DNA of 64,000 nt from the NCBI RefSeq assembly GCF_000219625.1, contig NC_018218.1, forward strand, positions 5,332,001-5,396,000. Reading direction: 5' to 3'. The stretch's first letter is position 1. Each line of letters opens with the position of its first letter. The stretch is from Zymoseptoria tritici IPO323 (taxonomy: Eukaryota > Ascomycota > Dothideomycetes > Mycosphaerellales > Mycosphaerellaceae). Both the position numbers and the translations under genes were made by a program. Under the pieces are notes generated by a model, which worked only from the letters and a program-made list of their open reading frames with translations, ran no database searches and was not told where the DNA came from. Of this stretch, positions 23,549 through 34,663 are shown in pieces.

Positions 23549-24143
23549 ACGAGCAGAAGTACGACGCAATAAGCACGACACGAGACATCATATCACATCA
23601 CGCCGAGCGAGGCAAATGCGCGAAAGCATTATGGAGCATGGAACATGGAGTTTGAACAGACGGGTGTGTTTTCTTCGAATCGTCGGTTGGAGTTTCGCGA
23701 TGACAGCATGGGAGAGTTGAGAACTTCAACGATGAAGTCAAACAATAAGCGAAGAAGTGCGGTTCTCGTACGAAGGCAACACAAGACGGCGTTTCAGCAA
23801 GGCTTTGGCAGTGCGTAAGGTACTTCAGATCATGTTCAGAATCGAAACGGGATTGCGTTCTGCAACGAAATCATGCCTCGTAATCCTCCGCTTCAGTATC
23901 GTAACAAAACACTCGTTCTCGTTCTCGCATGTGATGCCTCTTCAAGACGTTTCTAGCGTGTCTTTTGCAATGCCTGATTGCAGACGAATCGCCCGGTCCG
24001 CATCTGTACCTGAATCTTGGTAAGCACGTGAAAAAGTATGACCTCGGCCAGCGGACATCGGCAGAACGCAGACGCCGCTTCAACGCCAGTGACGGATCTT
24101 TTACCCTCGCTGAGATCCATTGCTACGGCCGCACAAACAAATC
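23549..24143. other. Intergenic, Mob2-like gene to thioesterase
   Basis: This 0.6 kb spacer lies between two plus-strand genes. Only short frames occur. It holds a 3' untranslated region and the thioesterase promoter. Confidence 0.35.
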
Positions 24144-25121
24144 ATGGCTCTGCTCCTTTCACGCCGCGCTTTCTCAGCAATCTTAGACACTCCACCTGGT
24201 TTGCGATCGGTCATTGCTCGGCAGGTCTTTGCTAGCCAACCTCAACACCCATTCGCCGCGAGAGGTGTACTCGCAGCGTCCGCCATTTCACGAACATGTA
24301 AACTTCAACGACGCTCCCAATCCACGTCCGCGACTCCTCTCCCTCCTACCGACACCACCACCGCTCCTCCAACCACTCCACCCCTTCGACCCTCCCGCAT
24401 CCTCCGCATCCTCACCACCTCCAGCCTCGTGCTCGCATTCTTCACAGTCGGCTTCATCATGGGCTCCGCACCCGCCGCCGAAGCCGTCAATGGCTACCTC
24501 CACTCCCCCAGCGACGAAGAATCCCTCACACTGTTCAAACCCACCACCCCGCGCGCCGAAGAAGTCAACTTCAACATCATCAACCACCCTCTCGCCGTCG
24601 CCCTGCGCGCCGACCCCACCATGACCGAGTCCCGCCCTCACCTCAAAATCCCCGAATCCATGCGCGCACACAACTTGACCTGCGGACCACTCATGGGCGA
24701 GGAGAAAATCGAAGTCCCGCCGCTCATGTTCACGAGTAAAGAGGCGGAACTGCCCGCTTCCACGCAGATTTTCTACTTGGGACCGGCGCTGTGTGGACAC
24801 CCGGGGATTGTACATGGAGGATTACTGGCGACGTTGTTGGACGAGGGACTGGCGAGGGCGTGCTTTCCGGCACTGCCGAATAAGATTGGCGTTACGGCGA
24901 GTTTGAAGATTGATTATAAGAGGCCTTGTCCGGGAAGTAGCTATATTGCGTTGAAGGCGGAGACGACAAAGGTGGAGGGAAGGAAGGCGTGGGTTAAAGG
25001 TTGGATAGAGGTTATTGGGGAGGATGGAGAGGGCGATGGGGTACATGTTGTTGAGGCGGAGGCGCTGTTTATTGAGCCGAAGCATGCGGCGAAGATGGTA
25101 CGGTTGTATGGAGCTCCTTGA
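24144..25121 (+). CDS. Mitochondrial hot-dog fold thioesterase
   Basis: A single-exon gene of 325 aa starting at MALLLSRRAFSAIL. The N-terminus is Arg/Ser/Ala-rich without acidic residues, a clear mitochondrial presequence, followed by a Pro/Thr-rich stretch and a hydrophobic segment near residues 95-115 (SSLVLAFFTVGFIMG) that may anchor it in the inner membrane. The C-terminal half is a 4HBT/PaaI-type hot-dog domain with HPGIVHGGLLATLLDEG, the active-site loop and helix, then the beta strands (ASLKIDYKRPCPG). It probably hydrolyses an acyl-CoA. Fungal homologs of this architecture exist but are poorly studied, so the chain-length preference is unknown. Confidence 0.88.
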   Translation: MALLLSRRAFSAILDTPPGLRSVIARQVFASQPQHPFAARGVLAASAISRTCKLQRRSQSTSATPLPPTDTTTAPPTTPPLRPSRILRILTTSSLVLAFFTVGFIMGSAPAAEAVNGYLHSPSDEESLTLFKPTTPRAEEVNFNIINHPLAVALRADPTMTESRPHLKIPESMRAHNLTCGPLMGEEKIEVPPLMFTSKEAELPASTQIFYLGPALCGHPGIVHGGLLATLLDEGLARACFPALPNKIGVTASLKIDYKRPCPGSSYIALKAETTKVEGRKAWVKGWIEVIGEDGEGDGVHVVEAEALFIEPKHAAKMVRLYGAP

Positions 25122-25409
25122 GTTAAAGAGATATTGGGAGGACATGTATGCTTGTATAAAGATAGAGGCCAGGACGGCAATGCGCCGGATACAGCGCATG
25201 TGGGCCATACTGAATGAAGATCTGTTCATACTGAGACTTGTTCGTGGCTTCATTGCTTCGTGATGGAGCTCGTAGCCTATTGCCTCAAATCTCACAACGC
25301 CTAGGCTATGCTTGTTCGTATCCTGTAGCTGCGTTGGAGAGGAACCCAGCTGGGCGTTCTCTCCCATTCCTATAACGGCGCTTGCTCTTCCCTATCTCCC
25401 ATATCCTGA

Positions 25410-26015
25410 TCAGAAGTTCGTGCCCTCTGGAGGCTGCGGTAGCTTCTTGTTCGCAGGCGCAGCCATGTAGCGTCGAATCTCGATGAGGATGGTTTCCATT
25501 GTGAAGTCGCGCTTCCACACGCTGATGCTCGGGAGCTTGGACAAGTCGACCTACAGGTATCTGTCAGTCTGCTGCCCTTCTCGTGTCTCTATCGCCCTTC
25601 TCATAGCCCACCTTTCCTTGCCTCTGATCCACGCATGGCAGATTGACCTTGCTGATGAAGGTCACTTCTGGCGGCGAGTCGGGGTATTGTGGTCCGCAGA
25701 CGATCTTGAGGGAGTATATGCGGTTCTCGTGTACGCTCTATGTTTTGTCTTCTTTCAGTTCACTGTCCTCTTTTTATGCCATTGGGCTCCAATCGAATGA
25801 TACGCACGTGAGGTGGTCCGAGGATGGTGCCGTTCCAGTTCGTCATGAGGAGGTCATCGCCTTCGTCCAGACCGTATGAGCAGGCCTCTGAGACGGTGTC
25901 AGCGACTTGGCAGTATTCTTCGAACGGTACTCTTATCCATACCAGCGCCCACTCCTTTCTCGCCCTTCTCCAACTCCTCCAGCAAGCGAAAGTTGCGCGG
26001 GACTTTCGCGCCCAT
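25410..26015 (-). CDS. Ubiquitin-conjugating enzyme variant MMS2
   Basis: The catalytically silent partner of Ubc13; together they build K63-linked ubiquitin chains, for instance on PCNA in error-free post-replication repair. Exons 26015-25943, 25887-25808, 25737-25612 and 25550-25410 give 139 aa, the family length. It starts [20 protein letters not shown], continues with [16 protein letters not shown] and [19 protein letters not shown], and ends [17 protein letters not shown]. The active-site Cys region of true E2 enzymes is absent ([18 protein letters not shown] replaces the HPN...C segment), as expected for a variant. All splice sites are standard. The start lies about 290 bases from the divergent Trs65 start. 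Confidence 0.95.
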
Positions 26016-26302
26016 TGTCACGGTGAGGAACGGTGGTCGCTACGGGCAAGTGCAGCGATGACGTTCCGGTCGGCAAGCGGTGAGAGAGAATTGGAAGTCG
26101 AGCGGATGATGAATCGAGATTGTAGGTGAAGCAGAGATGAATGCATCCAGCGCATGACACAAGATTGGTGGGGCGCGAAACAACAGCTGAAGCCCCACCA
26201 AAACGTGAAGTGAATCTGGAGCGGAGTCGGTGTGAAAGCCGACCTCACCTCGCTCGAACATCAACATGTGATGATTTGAAGCACAATTCAACATCTGAAT
26301 CA

Positions 26303-27968
26303 ATGGCAGATCCGATCGACGCCCGAAGACGTTTCGAAGCACTATCACCGGCCTTTCTAGAAGTCACACTCCCTCGAGCATCAGACTTCGATGCGGTAGC
26401 CCTGCTCAGAAAGGGCAATCCGGAAGAAATAGCACGCGTCCCTGGAAGGAAGAATTTGTTCTTCGGTAGGCAGCAGATGACAGTTTCCATTCACCAGCTT
26501 ATTGAGATGTAGGGCAAAAGACGAGCAAGCCAAGATTCTGATCACATTGAAGACATCAGAAACTGAAGAGAACTTACGGGAGCTCCTGTCCAGCATCGAG
26601 CTGGTAGTCACGGCGCACGCCACAGATGCAGTACCTCAGGGGAATGGCAACGTTGCATCGGCCTCTGGGAAGCATGATCTGAGCTCTCAGACCTTCCCGG
26701 GATCCAGCTTCTTGGATGTCGTCTCAGTGGGCGACCATACGTACGTGGTCTTCGAGCCGACGTTGCCGTTGCCTCGTCCTCGAGCAAGGCTTCAACGACC
26801 TGCTGTTTACTTCACCGCAACTGTCAAGCTGGCCGCGGATGTCCGCCGTACGTCTCGGAGGAACCAGAAAGACTATCTTAAAAGCTACGAGCCTTTGCCC
26901 GCCAATGTCCTTGAGCCTCTGAACCACGACCCTGTATTGAGAGGTTCCAATGTCTACCTGTCCGAAACACGAGTCACAAAGGTGACGCCGCCCAAACCAA
27001 TCAGCCTTGACGATGTCATCAAGCCGATCAGAGGAGCTTCGAAACGAGCATATCCGGCTGTCCCGGCCCTGTTTACGCGGATTCGGTACTCAACTCTGCC
27101 AGATTCGATCATTGCAAGTCTGCATGTCGAGACATCTCCGTTAATTGCTGGAACTGTCGACATCAAAGGTGTCGACTTCAGCCTGGACAAAAGTCCAATT
27201 GAACCACTCACCGCGGTAGCACTGCCACTCGAAACACACAGCGGAGACGAGACGATTTTTTTGTATAAGATCCCGTCCCGCTCACCGAAACCAAGTTCAC
27301 AGCCGAGACCACTGTCCGCAACGATTGATGCTGTTGCAAAGCTAGCTCAAGGCTCGATCGTCAACCTTTCCATCGTAATGGACACTTACCTCGACTCCAG
27401 CGATGCCGATACCTCGTCCAAAAAGACCTACACCTGGTCCCGACCCATGAACGCCTCCTCTCACCATAAAAGTCTGTCCATCCAATCCATCAATCGACCA
27501 CCAACACGAGACACTACCTCTTCGACAGCTCCCGAACCTGGCGTAATATTTACTTTCACCGGGCCAGCAACGACAGTAATCAACCAAGACTTCACCCTTC
27601 AAGTCCAATGCAACAACCGCTCTCCTCGATCCCGCCGCTTCGCTCTTGTTATGCTTCAACCGCGCAAACCTCACCGCAGCACCGCTCTCTCTCAGAACAC
27701 GCAACCTGACACGGCGGACTTGATCGCCAATATCTTCAATGCGCCGCCTCTTGAACGCATCAAACCTCAGGATGTGCTCGACCTGAATCCTGATGTGAGG
27801 ATTAGTCCGCTGCCTGCTGGGGCATGCTTTGACACGATGTTGAAGTTTCGGGCGCTGAAAGTCGGGGTGCTGGATTTGGGTGCATTGAGGATTGTTGATC
27901 TGGAGGAAAGGAGAGTTGTTGATGTGAGGGAGTTGCCGGAAGTGGTGGCTCTGGAAGCAGAGAGTTGA
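26303..27968 (+). CDS. TRAPPII trafficking subunit Trs65-like
   Basis: A subunit of the TRAPPII complex, the guanine-nucleotide exchange assembly for Rab GTPases at the Golgi. Exons 26303-26465 and 26521-27968 give 536 aa. The intron acceptor (CAAAAG) is weak, but it restores the frame and yields LFFDEQAKILITL, which fits the family. The C-terminal half is an all-beta, Trs65-type domain: FTFTGPATTVINQDFTLQVQ, then the last block ACFDTMLKFRALKVGVLDLG followed by RIVDLEERRVVDVRELP, which I recognise from fungal Trs65 proteins. The middle contains Ser/Thr/Pro-rich loops. Identity is likely but rests mainly on the C-terminal block. Confidence 0.75.
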
Positions 27969-28237
27969 GATTCGGGTCTTTCTGGATGTCCCACACACAG
28001 CAACATCAAGAATCCAGCACATCACAGAGGATCTGATCAATTGATACGATTGAACCAGCAGAGAGACCAGGTGCAAGGGACTCACAGCAATGCGGGACCA
28101 GATGAGAGGCGAAAAGCGCACAACATTTCAATTGAGGCAGATTGGTGACTATCGGCCAATTGTTTCGACCATTGGCATCACTGTCGCTGTCGAAAAGTCG
28201 CGCGAGCTCAGGCACATCTTCCTCCACCAATAGATTC

Positions 28238-28844
28238 CTACTCCTTGAGGCATGGATCTCCCTCCGAGTTGCAGCCTGCGTTACCGGGCACTCCAAAGCC
28301 ACCGCAACCATAGACGCAGAAAGTATCAGTGCCAAGTGCTCCCTGACAGAATGCAGCACGGAGTCGTCAGTCTGTTCGCGCAGCAGATTTCCGCTTACCC
28401 TTCGACACGAATCCGCGAGTGGTCCGAAGATGGAGGGAGGGTAGAGGCACACGCAGAGTTCCGGGATCTTTTGAGCCTGGAAGAATGAATCAGAATGAAT
28501 TCAATCGATGGAGATTGCCGAGCACACATACAATGCAGTAGCATTTCTTGTTTGGATCGAAGCAGTAGTCTTCCTGACCGGCTCCACAACCGGTGGGATC
28601 ATTGTCGCAAATACCTTTGCAGTCGGTGTGGTTTTGGCACTGGGTGGTGTGTCAGTCGGAAGTATTGAGATAGCAGGCGAATTTCCTGGCTTACATCTCT
28701 CGTGCCGCCGTCTTCGCGCGCAAGAAGCATCTTCGATCCATCGCCTTTCCCGAGAGGGCTCCACGACTTTGGGAGTTGTTGGACGTTGAAGCCGGCCAGG
28801 GCCGTGGCGGCGAAGAGAGTGGAGAAAAGGATGGTTGTCTTCAT
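28238..28844 (-). CDS. Small secreted cysteine-rich protein
   Basis: Four phase-0 exons on the minus strand, 28844-28695, 28639-28532, 28476-28399 and 28342-28238, give 146 aa. It begins with a clear signal peptide (MKTTILFSTLFAATALA, cleavage before GFNVQQ). The mature part holds 14 cysteines: seven in exon 2 (CQNHTDCKGICDNDPTGC, then CFDPNKKCYC), three in exon 3 (CVC, then C), and four in exon 4 (TFCVYGCGGFGVPGNAGC, then C). An even number fits seven disulfides. I know no named family with this pattern; it has the profile of an effector-like or antimicrobial-like secreted protein. The join is inferred from splice signals (GTAAGC, GTATGT and GTAAGC donors; CCAG, CCAG and TCAG acceptors), and the agreement of phases and Cys count supports it. 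Confidence 0.72.
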
Positions 28845-31800
28845 GTTGGAGTGAAATGCTGGTAGATGGTAATGGAGATGGAGTTGTGATGAGAAGAAAC
28901 TTGTTAAGGAGGCGTTGATCATGTATGCTGCTTTCTGCCGTAAGCTTGCAATTTCCATCAGGAGTTCAAGTCGAACCCAAAGTACCCACCGCCAGGGCCT
29001 GGGGAGTGTGATGTTGCTCGTATGATTTTGGTCTTTTCCAGGGCAGAAACATCATCCTGCCTCGATTGGACCGCATCACTCGCCCAGATGGCGTTGAGTT
29101 TAACGAGGGTTGTTAAGCCCATCACTTTCCGAGACCCCAACAATGCGAGGCACATCCCGGCGCTTGCGTGGAACGATGTTCCTGACATTCCCTTGACCTT
29201 GCGAGTTGCGACCGCGTGAAAGTGTCCTGTGCTCGGAGTCACACCACTTTCGAGCCTTGTCATCAACGGTCTTGAAATGATGATGGTGGAAAGTCAGTCA
29301 CTCATATGACAGGGACAAGGGCTGCGAAACATCAGGATATGGTCCGAGGGATGAGCTGATTTGTTTCATATCGCCCTGGGCCGAGTCCCCTGCGAATCGT
29401 ACGAGCGCTTGTGCACGACGCAAACATGCCATGTGCTTGAAGGGATATGCCCTGCCATTCCCCGCCCTCATCTCGGGACCCTTTTCCTTGTACAGGGGCA
29501 CATTCGACCCGTCTAGCCACTTTCGATTATCCCAGAGATTATGGCTCACAGACTCGATTACTGGTGGTGCTCATTGCACGACTGGAGGCGGCACAACGGT
29601 CCTCCATTGCAGGAAAGCCGCTGACAGCTCTGCGCGCGCATAGGAGAGCAAACACCTAAACCTCTCCGGCGAAAACCTGTTGATCATACCATGCGTTATT
29701 GATCTGGCCAGTGTATGCACGTAGCGTGAGTTGACGGGAGCGGATAACCGATCGTCTTAAGGGAGTCCAGCTCTCGACTATGCCATCAGGAGTTAACGGA
29801 CGCAGCATACTTGGACGACAGCGTGGGGTGGATGTCTCCGCGATGCTTGTCTCTTACGATCAGCTGCATTGCAAACATGTAGACATTGCTCAGCGACATG
29901 CTCCGTAGAATGTTACTAAGTAAAGGCGGTGAGAGGACACGAAAGGTGAAGATGAGAGAACAAGGCTCTTTGATTCAGATACAACATCTCAATACAAGAA
30001 TCGAATGACAATGGACGAAGAAGACAGGCCCTCGAGAGCCATCTGGCGGTTGGTGATGAATCCGTTCTCCGGCGACGTTCGCTTATGGTGCGAGACACCT
30101 AAATTAAAGAGCGAAAGGGTCAGCAAAGTCCTTGGAACGTTTCGGGTGGAAGGATCAGGCGCTGGTAAGACACGCTGATGGCAAGCTCAAGAGGCCTCCT
30201 GTCCTTCGATCTTACGTACGGGTCAGACTGGACATTGCAGTCGCCATTTCCTGCCACACTTCCATCACCGCCGCAGTCGTAGAGGCACCAGGAGATGCCT
30301 CCGTACGGGAGTCCCTGTGAAAAAAGAAGACAAGCGGGAGAAGTTCACCGCCGGTGGTCAGTGTGCGGTAGGGCTTGTTTTGCAACGGCTAGTCAAGCAT
30401 TTTTGTCAGGAGTAGCGATAATCCTCAGGGTATAATGTCGCGCTCGTTCCCTCGCATACTGGGCATGGAGATCAGCCTGCATCGTATGACCCGGCCGAGC
30501 CATCCAAAAGTTCACTCGCTGTATAGTTCTACACACTGTCTCCCGCACACAGGAGATAGTACCCGTCGACAATCGTCCTACGCACATCCTGTATGAGTAG
30601 ACTCGCAGTGCTTTGAGCGTTCATTTGCACGAGAATGTCGGTATCGCGATCGCGGAGCGGGCACTGATTCTTGTCACTGTGACAAGAGCTTTATAGTACA
30701 GTAAGCGCAATCTCGGATGTAAATCCAGCCTTTCGATCATGCCATGACCATTCTGAAACTCCGCGAGGCGCAGCGATCAGCCCTGATGCAAGGTCCGTTC
30801 TTCGCACACAGGGCATCGATATCAGATCGTACGGAGGCGCGCGACTTGGCGAACTTCTTGATTTTTCCACGCGCTGTTCAGCAAAGTAAGCGTAATTTCG
30901 GATGCAGAACAAGCGCAGCTGTCATGGCATGATCATTCAAGGCGCAGTGACTGTCATCGAGCCCCGATGTCAACTTCGTTCCTTCGCGAACAACGTCAAT
31001 CGTTCGAAACGGGGTGTAATCGTACGACTCGGTGAAGTTTCTGATACGTCCACACGCTCTGCCGCCGCTGCCGCGCAGTGATCGTAATCTCGGATGCGAA
31101 AGTTGCCCAGGTATCATGGCATGATGTTGGAAAGGATAGGCCCGAGCACCCTTGACCCTGTCAGACAGGCAATCATTGGAGCTCGCAGGCTGGGTCCCGT
31201 GGGCCCTTGGGATCATGCATTGCCGTGGCCCGTCTGGCGTTGAGATGTCTGAGCTTCAGTATTTTGATTCCGGGCTGGGTCCAGTATTGCAATGGAGTCT
31301 GAACTCTGGACCCACGGCGTGTGAGCGGAGTCGCACAGTCAGAAGTCACGACGAGGCATTCGGTCCTGGCGTTTCCCACAGGTCTCCTTTCACAACCCGC
31401 TGAAAACGCCGCTCCCGGTTTTCCTTGCTCGCCATCGCAATGCCTCGTCCTCTTGAAGACGGACATTGAGACCGGCCGAGTGATGACCATCGTGCAATGT
31501 TGCTTGGAGGGCGAGCAGTGCATCGTCGGTCAGCATGCGTACACAAGGTTGAGGCTGTATCCGCGTCTTGCGAGGTCGTGGTTAGATCGTGCTGGCGAGC
31601 TGGCGGTCTTCAAATCGATGTGATCTCAAGGGTTCCTGCATGGCGACAGTGAGGTTGTCTATATTTTCAAAGTCCGAAGTTGCGGACAGCCGGACATAAA
31701 CGGCAATAATCGGACCCTGACTTTCTCCGAAATCTGGGGAAACCCCACCTCGGCAAGTGACCACAGCTCTGGATCCTCTTGAGTTGCGACCCGCGAGTCA

Positions 31801-31948
31801 ACACGGCATTGTCGGATATTCCACTATTACCATTCCCATATTTCCATTCCAATTCGTTCTTCTTCAACTACAACGCTGCCCGACATTCTCACCACAACGC
31901 ACGACCTCGCCTCCAACACCATCCTCCTCCACCACTCCAACCGCCACA
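28845..31948. other. 3.1 kb gene-poor stretch with repeat relics
   Basis: No gene with recognisable features lies here. Short frames abound on both strands without any domain. The interval includes a set of diverged tandem repeats (see 30701-31140). A weaker, related motif around 29428-29460 (ACATGCCATG followed by GGGATATGCCC) suggests more distant copies. It reads like decayed repetitive or transposon-derived DNA. The last 200 bases form the promoter and C/A-rich leader of the acyl-CoA dehydrogenase gene. Confidence 0.4.
30701..31140. repeat. Diverged tandem repeat, about 185-192 bp period
   Basis: Three imperfect copies begin at about 30701 (GTAAGCGCAATCTCGGATGT), 30886 (GTAAGCGTAATTTCGGATGC) and 31078 (TGATCGTAATCTCGGATGC). 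Each is followed 30-40 bases later by a CATGCCATG or CATGGCATG palindrome. Copies 1 and 2 then share a segment ending in CCACGCGCTG or CCACACGCTC. The differences include many C/T and G/A changes. No coding function is visible. Confidence 0.6.
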
Positions 31949-33423
31949 ATGCCCTCCGCCCCACCCATCCCCACCAACACGACCAGAGTCGCCATCCCGC
32001 CCTCCGTTCCCTTCGCCGAACCGCCCTGGGCCCAAGGTCTACCTTCCTACTGGCTCACTCCAGAACTGAAACAATACCAACAACGTCTCCGCGCCTTCAT
32101 CTCCGAGAACCTCACCCAACACGCCTGGGAATGGGACAAAGAAGAGACCGTGCCCGCGCACGTTTTCGACACATTCGCCAAAGCGAACATGCTGGTGCCC
32201 GCTCTACCCGCGCCCTTGCCGGTGAAGGAACTACACGCCGCGGGCATACACGAGGTGATGGGCGTCAAGGTGGAGGACTTCACGGCGTGGCATAATTACC
32301 TGTATGGCGATGAGATGATTCGATCGGGTTTGACGGGACCGGGAGGAAGTCTGACGACGGGCATGGCGTTTGGAGTGCCGCCGATTATCAAGTTTGGGAA
32401 TGAGCAGTTGAAGCAGCGGTTCTTGCCGGATTTGTTGACGGGGAGGAAGAGGACTTGTATCGCGATTACGGAGCCGGATGCAGGGTCGGATGTGGCGAAC
32501 ATTCGAACGACTGCAGTAAAGAGCAAGGATGAGAAGCACTATATCATTAATGGAACGAAGAAGTGGATTACCAATGGTATTTGGAGTGATACTGCGGCTA
32601 TGGCGGTGAGGACTGGAGGACCGGGACCGGGCGGGCTGTCGATGATTGTGGTGCCTTTGAAGGGTCAGAAAGGAGTTGATATGAGGAGATTGAAGGTCAG
32701 CGGGCAAGTTTCGGCGGGAACGACGTTCATCGAGCTGGACGATGTGGAAGTGCCGGTCGAGAACCTGATTGGAGAGGAGGGCCAGGGAATGAGATATATC
32801 ATGACCAGTAAGTTGAGCCCTTGCGATGGGAATTGTTTCTATCGGAGGCTGACACTTTCGCAGACTTCAACCACGAGAGAATGTCCATCGCCATCGGCGT
32901 GACGAGGCAGTCTCGCGTTGTACTCTCCGCGGCCTTTGAGTACGTGCTCAAGCGAGAGGCCTTCGGAAAGACTCTGTTCGAGCAGCCCGTGGTCAGACAT
33001 CGCCTGGCAAAGGCTGGCGCATTGGTCGAAAGTCTGAGCGCCTGGGTCGAGCAATTCGTGTACCAGCTCACGATAATGAAGAAAGAGGACGCCGATGTCG
33101 AGCTTGGAGGTCTCACTGCCGGTGTCAAGGCTCATGCCGGCATGGTCATGAAGGAATGCGCCGATTGTGCCGTGCTGCTCTTCGGAGGCAACGGGTACAC
33201 ACGCACTGGACAGGGCGAGATCGCCGAGCGGATGTGGCGTGAAGTGAACGGCAACAGAGTCCCGTAAGTTTTATCATAAACGCTCGGACAGAGAATCCTT
33301 TGCTAACAGCCTTGCAGAGGTGGTTCGGAAGATGTGATGCTCGACCTCATGGTGCGACAGCTTGGAAAGAATTTCCAGAGGAAGACGGCGTTGCTGGAGA
33401 AGTGCCAGAAGTCCAAGATGTAG
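31949..33423 (+). CDS. Acyl-CoA dehydrogenase
   Basis: An FAD flavoenzyme that introduces the alpha-beta double bond into acyl-CoA. Exons 31949-32807, 32864-33263 and 33318-33423 give 454 aa. Domains in order: N-terminal helical part (LKQYQQRLRAFISENL), beta middle domain with CIAITEPDAGSDVANI and INGTKKWITNG (the two acyl-CoA dehydrogenase signature regions), and the C-terminal helical domain (FNHERMSIAIGVTRQSR, then CAVLLFGGNGYTRTGQGEI). The N-terminus has no obvious presequence or C-terminal SKL (it ends KSKM), so the location is unclear. It belongs to the fungal-type ACADs. The substrate is not evident. Confidence 0.93.
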
Positions 33424-33543
33424 ATGATCCCAATGTCATATAAGCCAAATCTTGCCTGGAGCATAATATTTCTCCCGAGTAGAGATTGTCCTCATCGAGT
33501 TCCATGCTTGGCGTAGCCATGTGTGTTTCTGGCGAAGCACTTC

Positions 33544-34361
33544 TCAATCGCCCCAAATATCCTTCTTCGCCTGCTCGGCCTCCTTCTTCTTCCGCTCTTC
33601 CTCCTCCTTGATCTTGTCCCTCCTCTTCTTCTCTTGCACTTTCATAGCCTGATCATACTTCCTCTGCTCTTCTGTCCTCCTCGGAGCCTTCTGCCCAATG
33701 CCAGCAGCGATCAATCTCGAAGCCACCGAAGTCGTCTTATCTGGCCTCCTCTCTTCGCCTGTTGATCTCGATGCGAGTGTATCGCTGCTAGCCGACGCCG
33801 TGTCGAAGGTTCCGTCTACAAAGTTAAAGGCAGGGAGAGATTGGTATTGGGCATCGATCGCTTTCTGCCGCCGAGGAGAGGAAGGTGTTGGGGGTGGTGG
33901 ACCAGGCACATTGACAGAGTCTGGGCGCGGCGGGGGTGTTGATACTTCTGTTTCGGTGTCTGAGCTGTCGTCTGCTTCATCCTCCCATGATTCTGCTGGA
34001 GCGGACTTTTTGGTCGATGCGATCTTGAGCTTTTCTAGCGATGCTTGCACGCCTCGTGTGGAGCCTGATGGCATCGCTGGGTCGTAGGCTGAGCTCCAAT
34101 GGCTCAATGGATCGTCACGATGTCGAAGATGTGTCCTTGCCGGAAGAAATTCACAAGTCCACAGCTTGAACCCTTCCTTCGGCTGCCTCCCGAATTGTGG
34201 GGTGGAACCGTCACCGTGAAGATGGAAACAGCTCCGCCAGCCTTTCTACGTCACTCGATCAAGTCGGATCGATAGCACGAACCATCAACGTCGTCGAGCC
34301 TACCTACGAGTCGCAAGGAGAGTCGCAAGGACATGGTCCATGTGTGGGAACAAGAAGTCAT
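33544..34361 (-). CDS. Unknown protein with Trp/Cys N-terminus and coiled-coil tail
   Basis: The model is exons 34361-34308 and 34245-33544, 251 aa. Exon 2 is well supported: in frame above the first internal ATG it reads RSCFHLHGDGSTPQFGRQ and KEGFKLWTCEFLPARTHLRH, clearly protein-like. Exon 1 (MTSCSHTWTMSLRLSLRL) is inferred from a phase-0 GTAGGT...GACGTAG intron and is less certain. The middle is Pro/Ser/Asp-rich and disordered. The tail is a Lys/Glu helix likely to form a coiled coil, ending AKKDIWGD. I recognise no domain. A truncated reading from the ATG at 34074 would miss the most conserved-looking part. Confidence 0.6.
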
Positions 34362-34663
34362 ATCGTTATTCCCATCGTAGAGCAAGGGTAGCCGCCAGGA
34401 ACAGGTCTAGTCCCAAGTATACAAATGTCCCTCTCCACAGCGACATCGGGGTGCTTCAGCTCAAGAATTAAACCCGCCGGTTATACGGTTGTCGGTAAAC
34501 TACACGTCTACGGCAGGTCAATGTAATAAAAGCATGGCGGTTCTTGCGGTGATGACATGGTCGTGTGCATATTCTTGAATATATCTTAGCCTTCATAACT
34601 CCAACCATCTGATCACGAACCTCTCCCATCCTCCTCGTGCGACGAGGGCTCAAGCAATCTACC
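34362..34663. promoter_or_regulatory. Divergent promoter, unknown gene / succinyl-CoA ligase fusion
   Basis: Three hundred bases separate the two start codons, so both promoters must lie here. The stretch is relatively A/T-rich in its middle (GAATATATCTTAGCC). No specific site can be assigned. Confidence 0.35.

Noticed and set aside
24288..24815. 175-codon antisense frame in the thioesterase gene
   Set aside because: It is Gly/Val-rich low complexity produced by the Pro/Thr-rich sense strand.
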